A stretch of DNA of 64,000 nucleotides from Neostapfia colusana (taxonomy: Eukaryota > Streptophyta > Magnoliopsida > Poales > Poaceae), in NCBI GenBank assembly GCA_030760725.1, contig JASWHV010000016.1, forward strand, positions 21,691,084-21,755,083. The letters run 5' to 3'. This document shows positions 57,134-64,000 of the stretch, in pieces. How positions within the stretch are numbered: the first letter of the stretch is position 1; every line of letters begins with the position of its first letter. A program made the translations under genes and the position numbers. The notes beneath the pieces were generated by a model. That model ran no database searches, had not been told where the DNA came from, and was given only the letters and a program-made list of their open reading frames with translations.

Positions 57134-58258
57134 TGTCGGTACCCGCGATATGGGGTACCCCCGCGCACAGGGGAAAATGCCTAAGGAACTCGCCCTTCTC
57201 CGCAGGGAGAGCTCCGAAGGCACCACGCGTCTGGCGGGGCCGGACCTCCCTCTCCTCAGAGGAGAGCTCCGGGCCCGCCACGTGGCATACAGAGGCCGGA
57301 CCTCCCCCTCCGCGGGAGAGAGGTCCGAAGGTGCCACGTATCCGGCGGGGCCGGACCTCCCTCTCCTCAGAGAGGAGCTCCGGGCCCGCCACATGGCCAA
57401 CTAAAGCCGAACCTCCCCCTCCACGGGGAGAGGTCCGAAGGCTCCACGTGTCCCGCGGGGCCGGACCCTCCTCTCCTCTGCGGAGGGCTCCAGGCCCGCC
57501 ACGTGGCCAACAGAATGGCGCTGCCTGCCCCCGAGGGATAGGCAGCGGGCGTAAAGATGCCCCATACCTTGCCAGTACAAGGTATTCAAGGCCCACGTCT
57601 TCCCAAGACGTGGAGACGCGGAGCACGCCTCTGTCAGGTGCCGTTGCGCCCAGTCGCATCACAGACTGGCACGCAGTGTCAGAGCCTGCCAGCCAATAAA
57701 CGCAGCGACAAGACATCCCATGCCGCCCGCGCCGTCATCAACCACCACGACTAGCATGCGGCATGGGCAGGGCTACAAGACGAAGACTCAGAAGCCTTCG
57801 CCAGAGACAACTACCAACATAACTGCAGATACGGTAGATGACAGACAATCTCCCCGGGGCCACCTGTCGGGTCCCGGGCCCGCCTTGTAAGCCACCCGAG
57901 TCTTGGACTATAAAAGATTCGGGTAGCGACGTTAGCAAGGGTTTGCACTCTAGCCATTCGCACCCTGGGTTCGCACTCCCGCAACTTATACGCTAGCCAT
58001 TCACCCCCAAGCTGTAACTCATCCTCAAGCTCAGGACTCCGGTTCTGAGCAGCAAGCAATACAGCGAGCTCCATAGCTCGCCGTGGACGTAGGGTTTTAC
58101 GCTCCGGCGTCCTGAACCACGTAAAACTCGCCGTGTCAAGCTCTTACTAACTCGTCCATACACTCAAGCTCTCCGCAAGGGACTAGCCCCACCGAAAAAA
58201 GAACCTCCGCGGGCTGCCAGTGCAGGCCCGGGGGAAGTGTCGACCGAACACTTCGACA
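57134..58258 (+). repeat. 3' LTR of Tat-lineage element F2
   Basis: TGTCGGTACCC to CACTTCGACA, 1125 bp. U3 holds six units of about 55 bp with CACGTG or close variants (57225, 57279, 57335, 57390, 57444, 57498), each with GAGCTCCGGGCCCGCC. TATAAAAGATTCGGG at about 57909 is followed by GTGGACGTAGGGTTTTACGC as in F1. Confidence 0.8.
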
Positions 58259-58590
58259 CGCACGCTGGTCGGTTAAGCCACCCGGCATGGCTCCTACTGA
58301 CCGAGAGCCACCTGGACGCCGTCAAACCGGTTAGAAGATGCAATGCGTGCCAGGTCTATGCCAAGCAGACCCACACAACCGGTGCAGACGCGCACCCAAA
58401 GCCATCGGGGGATACCGGCTCCTCTATGTCGAGGACCAGCCAGACTTCCCAGGGCCGGGTCACGGGAACTACCCTTCTACATGGTATGCGGGGCCGAAGC
58501 CATGCTTCCCCCTGAGATCGCCATGGGGGTCCCCCCGTGTCCGAGCGTACGACAAAGCCACGCATGACCCGCTCTGCTTGAGGACATGGC
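58259..58590 (+). pseudogene. Integrase fragment of a Tat-lineage element
   Basis: One frame carries the end of the integrase zinc-binding region (VRRCNACQVYAKQTH, about 58328-58375). About 100 bp later, in another frame, PFYMVCGAEAMLPPEI (about 58475-58525) corresponds to the region after the DDE core (normally ...LVYGAEAVLP.EI). The catalytic core between them is deleted. Too short to have function. Confidence 0.65.
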
Positions 58591-58952
58591 GCTCCGAAGC
58601 TACCCCAGTAAGTTCACCATGCTTACTTAGGTGTTTATTTAAATTACGTATTAATTTATATGATCACCTTCCCACGCTCTAGACAGTGTACATCCATTGT
58701 ACACTCGGTTCCTCTTTCCTGCGCTCATGCATAGTCGAAATTTGCTATCCTGCCGAAGGCGGTAGTGCTTGAGGTACCTGCCAGAGGCCCGGGGGCCTTT
58801 CGGACCTTCCCCTGTAAGGGTACTGTACCGCCAGTTGGTATCCTCTGATAAAAGACCTACGCTAGACCGGGGGGTCAGGAGCCTTGCTTTGCCCGGTCCT
58901 GCACCCAAAGCATGCGCACTCTGCCCCCCAGCGCTACGGTCTGAGTACCAGG
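58591..58952. other. Nothing recognised
   Basis: Mixed-composition sequence between the integrase scrap and LTR E. TAGACAGTGTACATCCATTG and other words gave no recognisable structure. Confidence 0.45.
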
Positions 58953-59211
58953 TGTGGCGGACCCAAAATCCGCTCATCCAGGATCGCAGAGGGTGGTGCC
59001 GCGCGATGCGACACCCGACAGCACACGTCATAAGAACACCATATATTACATGGGAAAACACAGCTGAAACTGTACAAATAAGTACAAACTTCAGTTACAA
59101 CTATTGTTCTATTACACAGCGGAAGACTACACTATACAACTCACGCCCGCTTATTTAGCAAAAGTCGGTTGCCCAGCCCTAGGGCAACCCACACTAGCTG
59201 CACGTCTCAGC

Positions 59212-61740
59212 TCAGCGCGGCGTGTACGGCTCCCACTCAGCCGTGGTCCCCGACGGAGGGTAACCCTCGCCGGTGGACTCGTACTCCGAGTCCGTGGGTG
59301 GCTCCTCACCTGGAAAACACTTAAGCAGCAACCATGAGCACGAAGGCTCAGCAAGGCTTAACCGACTCACCTAAGCATGAAACTCTACATGAGGGGTACA
59401 ATGGATGTAGGATAGTAACATTTCAGCAAAAGCGACACGCCTACAAGTTCATCCTTAGTTCAACTTTTAGCAACAAGTTAACAGTTCATGAAACCTGAAA
59501 TTTAGTAAGCAGTATTTGGTGGCACGCATGTAGCAATACAATTATATCAATCAGCATCATTAAATCAACATATTTCATCCATTAGTCTACGTTACGACGC
59601 AGTGAACAAGCGGTACTCGTCACCGCGAGGGACGGCGAATCGACTCGATATACACCTGCAGGGAAAACCCAAAGAGCACGTCGCGTACGCCCACCCGTGG
59701 AGCTGCACAGCACGCTCACTCGATGTCGTACGGGACAACCTTTCACCCAACAGCCCAAACGTCGAACCGGTCGCACCGAAACGAGCAGGAGGTTCCCCAC
59801 ACGGAGCATCTCTCTATGCCCGTTGGCAGATTTCCACCTTGCTGCCCTCAACCTACACCTATAAATCGGTGTGCTATGCCTCGACGCCCGGAGGTTTAGG
59901 CTACATCGGTTTATCGGGGCCCATATATCCGATATGCCTTCGGTACATTCAATACTTGTTCAGCAGGGCCGCACACGGATCGGTCCTCAATCGACACGGG
60001 CAGGGCTGCGCACACAAGACTCTCTCTTGCTGCGCCCTAGCCCCTGCCTAGTCTCATTTTCATTACTAAAGTGATCTCACATCACTCAACCGAACCCGTG
60101 TGTCCCAAGCCTATCTCGCGAGTAGATTCCAACTACTCGACTTGTACCGAAGTCCTATGACTCATTAAGCATAGCCTGTCTACTCGAGGTCCTTGACACT
60201 ACCCTCACTCTTTTAGGAAACTTTGGTTATGCAAGTGGGGTTTCATTCATCTTATACCTAATGCACATACATACTTCATATGACACAGGTATACAAAGGA
60301 AAACTTTTAAAAAAAATTAATGCAAACGGGGCTTGCCTTGTTGCTGCTGGTCAGGAGTTAGTTCTTCGTCCGGAAGAAGGAAGTCCAGCACTTCCGGAGT
60401 CTCTTCTTCAACGGCTACACGTTAATGAAATACTACATGTTAATTTAGATGCACAGGTGAGTTTTAGAGTAAGACTTCTACTATTAGTTCTAATACCCAG
60501 CCTCTATCACCTGGAACTTTGTTTAAGAATTTAAAGATGAACTGGTGTTGGTGGTTTGGCTTGGACTTAATCACATGGTTAAATGCTAAGTGGTTTTCCC
60601 CCTTTTTCCCATATTAACCCCTTAAGTGGTTAAACAGGACAGGGGTGATCTAGAGCTCCAATGGAGCTGAGAATTTTTGTGTGAGTTCCTTGTCACAAGA
60701 AAACTCTCTGGACCAAACATTAGCACTTTTCACGGAGTGGTTTGCTCAGAATAATTCTCTTGGCAAATCAGCAAGGAAGAATTAATTCTGAGGTAATACC
60801 CCTGTTCATGCTCAACTTAAAGAACTACAATTTCTATTATAGCTCATAGAGTTTGCATGAATTTTCCTAGCATTTTTGGAGTCAAGGTTTGCCCAGAATT
60901 GAATTTCCAAGTTTTGGAAATTCTCTGAAAATGTTTCTGCATTCAAATGAACACAGCACCTTCCAATTTGAATTGCTCTGACCAAATCAACTCCAAATGG
61001 TCTGAACCTTTTACAGGGGTTTACTAATGTCCTAAAGAACATCCTGGCAAAATTTGGGGATTTTTGGATGAACCAAACTCCCTCTAAAATTCTTTTGCTG
61101 AAAAGCTTTAAAGAATTTTCCAGAATTAATCAATGGGTTTCATACAAATTGGGTTGTATCTCTGGATAGAGCTAGGCAGATGAATCCAACCCAATTTGAA
61201 TCACTAAATTTGGAGCTTCCTAGCCAAGGTTATGGATTTCTAAAGTTTGAGCTAATCCCTGAATTATTTTCCTACAGAAAAATCCCCTCCCGCGCTAAAC
61301 CAGAGGCTGACAGCGGGGCCCGCCCGTTTAAATTGAACTAACCGCGCGCTTGCGCGCGATTAACACAGGGGCTGACAGGTGGGGCCGCGCCCTTCGTCTA
61401 CCTCCCGACGTCGCCGCCCCGAGCCGCCGGAGCTCCGGCGAGGTCAGCGTTCCCGGCGATCTAGCTCACCGGAGCCGACGAAACTCGCCGCCCCCACGTA
61501 ATCTCGGGTGCTGAACCCGCTGGACACCATGTCGCCGCCGGCTAACTGCCATAGCTCGCCGGCGACGAGCCCTATGCCTCTGTGCTACCTCGGCAATGTG
61601 TTCCCGCCCTTCTGACCGTTTTCTTCGTGCGCTAATCGCGTCGCCACACTCAGGGAAACCTCGGGAAACTCGGCATGAGCTCTGTTGGGCCCTAAACGGC
61701 CGGCAACCCAGACCTCACCGGCGACCCCCTCCTCCGCCAT
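59212..61740 (-). CDS. Candidate spliced 65-residue acidic ORF inside LTR E
   Basis: Predicted exons on the - strand: 61740-61719 (ATG, 22 nt, donor G|GTGAGG), 60414-60337 (78 nt, after TAG, donor AG|GCAAGC) and 59309-59212 (98 nt, after CCAG, ends TGA). Both introns are phase 1 and the joined 198 nt is one open frame. The product is strongly acidic with one Arg. It starts MAEEGVA, has a central EVLDFLLPDEEL segment with hydrophobic residues set among acids (like many transactivation domains), a QQQQ run, then GEEPPTDSEYES and a Trp/Tyr-containing tail. The ATG is in a good context (AGTATGGCG), about 380 nt below the TATA box. Equivalent second and third exons with the same phase are in LTR families A and B. 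No transcript evidence; function unknown. Confidence 0.42.
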
Positions 61741-62117
61741 ACTGTCCTAGGGTGAACTTAGGGTTCCGGCGGTGATTTCCTTCCGGTTTTCGAACGAGAA
61801 GGGTCGCCAGAACCTCTAGATGCTCTCTCACAGCTCCGTTCGGCCTCCCACCCACTAAGCTTCCCGAATTTCTGCTAAACCTAATCGGGTCCCGAAAGGA
61901 ACTACTCGCCCTAAACTGAGAAATTCTCCGCGCACAGAGGTCGAACCTTGGAACGGTTTGCGCGGTGGTCTTGAGGACGAGCTAGCGCTTCACTTTCCTA
62001 TGGAGGTCGAAGCCGGAAGATGATCACAGCTGGGGTGGCACACGATCGGAGCTCGGGCGACTAGGCTGCTGGTTACAGAACTTCGCGAAAATCAGTAACT
62101 CGCCGGCGGTCTCGGGC

Positions 62118-62125
62118 CTTTTATA
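62118..62125 (-). promoter_or_regulatory. TATA box of LTR E
   Basis: The - strand reads CCTATAAAAGGCCC, about 790 bp inside the LTR, followed by a CG-rich leader. Confidence 0.65.
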
Positions 62126-62913
62126 GGCTCCTGAGGCCAGGGGAGAGCGCGACACCTGCTGTGCCACCTCCTCTGCCGAAGCAGGAGCTGGCCGGCCGAG
62201 GTGGTCGGTCGCCGCCGCTGGCTGCAGCTGGCGAGCGCGCTCGGTCGAGGAGTCGGCTGAGGAGGCTTCAGTGCTAAGTCTACTGACCAGTGGGCCTCCC
62301 CTCTATCTCTTTTGTTTTTTCCAATTTTCTGAATTCTGTTGTGCCAAAATATCCTCAGCTACTCACAATTTAATGTGAGACTTAGTCACCAAGCCTTTGT
62401 TTGAATTTGAATTCTCAAATTCAAACTTGGTTTGGTTAAATTTGCTTCATATTTAAACTGAAATTCAAATTCAGTTTTGAATTCTTGCAAATTTAGCTCT
62501 TGACAAGATGAGCTCCAATGGAGATGAAACTTGGTGGGTTTACTCAGAAAAATGTGCTGAGTATAGATATGGAGCTAACTTTTGAATTTGGGTGATGAAA
62601 GTTGCTGCAATTTGAATTTACATTCAAATTGGCCTCTTTTTGAAACAACCCAAAAGTGCCTCAAAAAGTGTTGAATTTGCATGAGCTTTGGACTGAACCT
62701 TCCCAAGACTTTTTAAATCCTAGGGGTGAGCTCAACCTCTCATGCTCATGTGTAGAAACCCTACATTGTGAAAGTGAAGGCTTTCCCCTCTAATCATTCT
62801 TTTGATGGAGGTTACTTGCTTTTCACAACATTTCCTATGGTGTCCACAATGAAAATTGTGGGGTTGTGAGATGAAGAAAAGTTTTTACAAGTCCCTTTTC
62901 TTGGGCTTTTACA

Positions 62914-62930
62914 TCCCTCCCCCCTTAAAA
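62914..62930 (-). other. Polypurine tract of element E
   Basis: The - strand reads TTTTAAGGGGGGAGGGA immediately before TGTAAAAGCCC. It follows AATCTCGGGACGAGATTC, the same arrangement as in A and B. Confidence 0.88.
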
Positions 62931-62979
62931 GAATCTCGTCCCGAGATTATAAAAGAAGAGATAGCGATGTAATAGGGAC

Positions 62980-64000
62980 TTACCCGTGTTGAGAAGCCAA
63001 GAACTCCGGGTAATTTGAGCGAAGGAACTCCTCGCTCTCCCACGTCGCTTCCTCGGCGGTGTGGTTACTCCAGAGTATTTTGTAGAACCACAACGTTCTG
63101 CTACGCGTGGTCCTGGCTTTCTCATCAAGAATCCCCACCGGATATTCATCATATGTTAAATCCGGCTTCAGCTCGCCGATGTCTTCGGTAGGAACAGCAG
63201 TTGTATGCTTCCAGCATTTTCGCAGTTGCGAAACATGGAAAATATCATGGACACCAGCCAGAGATGCCGGTAGCTCCAATCTATACGCTGCTGGTCCACA
63301 CTTCTCGGTGATAGCGTAGGGTCCAATGAAACGGGGAGCGAGCTTCCCCTTCACACCGAATCGGTGCACGCCCTTCATTGGAGACACGCGGAGGTACACG
63401 TGTTCCCCAATGTCAAAGTGCAACGGCCTACGCCTCTTATCAGCGTAGCTCTTCTGTCGGGATTGAGCGGCCTTCAAATCGGCTTGAATTGTCCGAACGC
63501 GCTCTTCGGCGTCGCTCACCACATCAACTCCGAATGTGACCCTCTCACCGGACTCGCACCAATTTAATGGGGTGCGGCATTTACGACCGTAGAGAGCTTC
63601 GTAAGGTGCCATCTTGATGCTCGCCTGATAACCGTTGTTGTACGAGAATTCCGCCAATGGTAGGTGATCATCCCAGTTCCTACCATGGTGGATGGCACAT
63701 GCTCTTAACATGTCTTCCAGTACTTGATTCACCCTTCCTGTCTGACCATCGGTCTGAGGGTGATAGGCGGAGCTCCTGATCAACTTAGTACCCAATGCAG
63801 CGTGTAGCTGCTCCCAAAAGCGAGATACAAATAATGCACCTCGATCTGAGACAATGGTCTTGGGTACCCCGTATAGGCATAGAATCTTCGCTATGTATAG
63901 CTCCGCATATTTGCCGGCATTGTAACGTGTATTCACCGGAATGAAGTGAGCCGTCTTGGTTAACCGATCAACAATTACCCATATGGAATCATGCTTGTTA
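62980..64000 (-). pseudogene. Integrase and chromodomain end of gypsy element E (partial)
   Basis: Open on the - strand from the window edge to the stop at 62980. Contents: DSIWVIVDRLTKTAHF (first catalytic Asp region just upstream), SDRGALFVSRFW (second Asp), then HPQTDGQTGRVNQ. In that last motif the residue normally Glu, the third DDE ligand, is Gly (codon GGA). Then the basic C-terminal domain (YADKRRRPLHF, GVKGKLAPRFIGPY, GVHDIFHVSQLRKC) and a chromodomain (YKILWSNHTAEEATWE). The Glu to Gly change should abolish strand transfer, although the frame is intact. The rest of the element lies beyond 64000. Confidence 0.9.

Larger units (their letters stand above)
58953..62913 (-). repeat. 3' LTR of gypsy chromovirus E
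   Basis: On the - strand starts TGTAAAAGCCC at 62913, right after the polypurine tract, and most likely ends GGGTCCGCCACA at 58953 (about 3.96 kb). The low-coordinate end is inferred from TG/CA and the shared architecture; there is no second copy to confirm it. Layout parallels LTRs A and B: U3, TATA (62118-62125), CG-rich leader, exon blocks, hairpin (59335-59350) and a 3' part with ACAGCGGAAGAC-like sequence. Confidence 0.65.

Noticed and set aside
60289..60456. A + strand 168-nt open stretch between CACAG and GTGAGT inside LTR E, looking like a captured phase-0 exon of a host gene
   Set aside because: The - strand of the same DNA contains the middle exon whose phase, donor and composition match the other LTR families, so the + strand frame is more likely a shadow. 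I also could not recognise any protein family in it.

Overview
The window is nuclear DNA of a flowering plant, almost certainly a grass. It holds one GC-rich, intron-containing host gene surrounded by nested long-terminal-repeat (LTR) retrotransposons, a TA-flanked MITE carrying a SINE-like insert, and no bacterial-type operons, rRNA, tRNA or CRISPR. I cannot name the species.

Layout. 1-20452: a chromovirus-type Ty3/gypsy element (A, + strand; gag-pol broken) is split inside its reverse transcriptase by a complete second gypsy element (B, - strand, 2480-15143; two 3424-bp LTRs, perfect 5-bp target duplication ATTGA). A ends with a 3004-bp LTR. 20453-22735: remains of a Tat-lineage gypsy element and other LTR fragments rich in tandem CACGTG-bearing repeats. 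22736-25000: low-copy sequence and a 1.4-kb element with about 100-bp terminal inverted repeats. 25422-29296: the host gene, a five-exon PHD-finger gene of the MMD1/MS1-related family (674 codons), with a 603-bp solo LTR (TSD ACTAG) in intron 3. 29297-34555: intergenic DNA with a MITE/SINE nest and an old LTR. 34556-54205: a - strand Ty1/copia (Sirevirus-like) element H, broken by a solo LTR of family B and by a second copia element I. I is in turn broken by a degenerate B-family gypsy element D, whose 5' LTR carries a truncated A-type LTR. 54206-58952: a Tat-lineage 3' half with a 589-codon antisense ORF and a 3' LTR, then an integrase scrap. 58953-64000: 3' LTR and integrase/chromodomain end of another - strand chromovirus (E), running off the window.

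How the parts relate. The retroelements encode the usual Gag, protease, RT, RNase H and integrase, all visibly damaged here except the Tat antisense ORF. The most unusual signal is inside the long LTRs of families A, B and E. Each has a TATA box near its 5' end and a long transcribed remainder. That remainder contains a short middle exon with the same phase (1-1), ending at an AG|GCAAG donor. About 1 kb further on lie a small hairpin, a 3' splice site and a final exon. In all three families the predicted joined frame stays open and is rich in Glu, Gln, Asp and aromatic residues. In E it also has an ATG in a GC-rich first exon and would give a 65-residue acidic protein. This is inferred from sequence alone.
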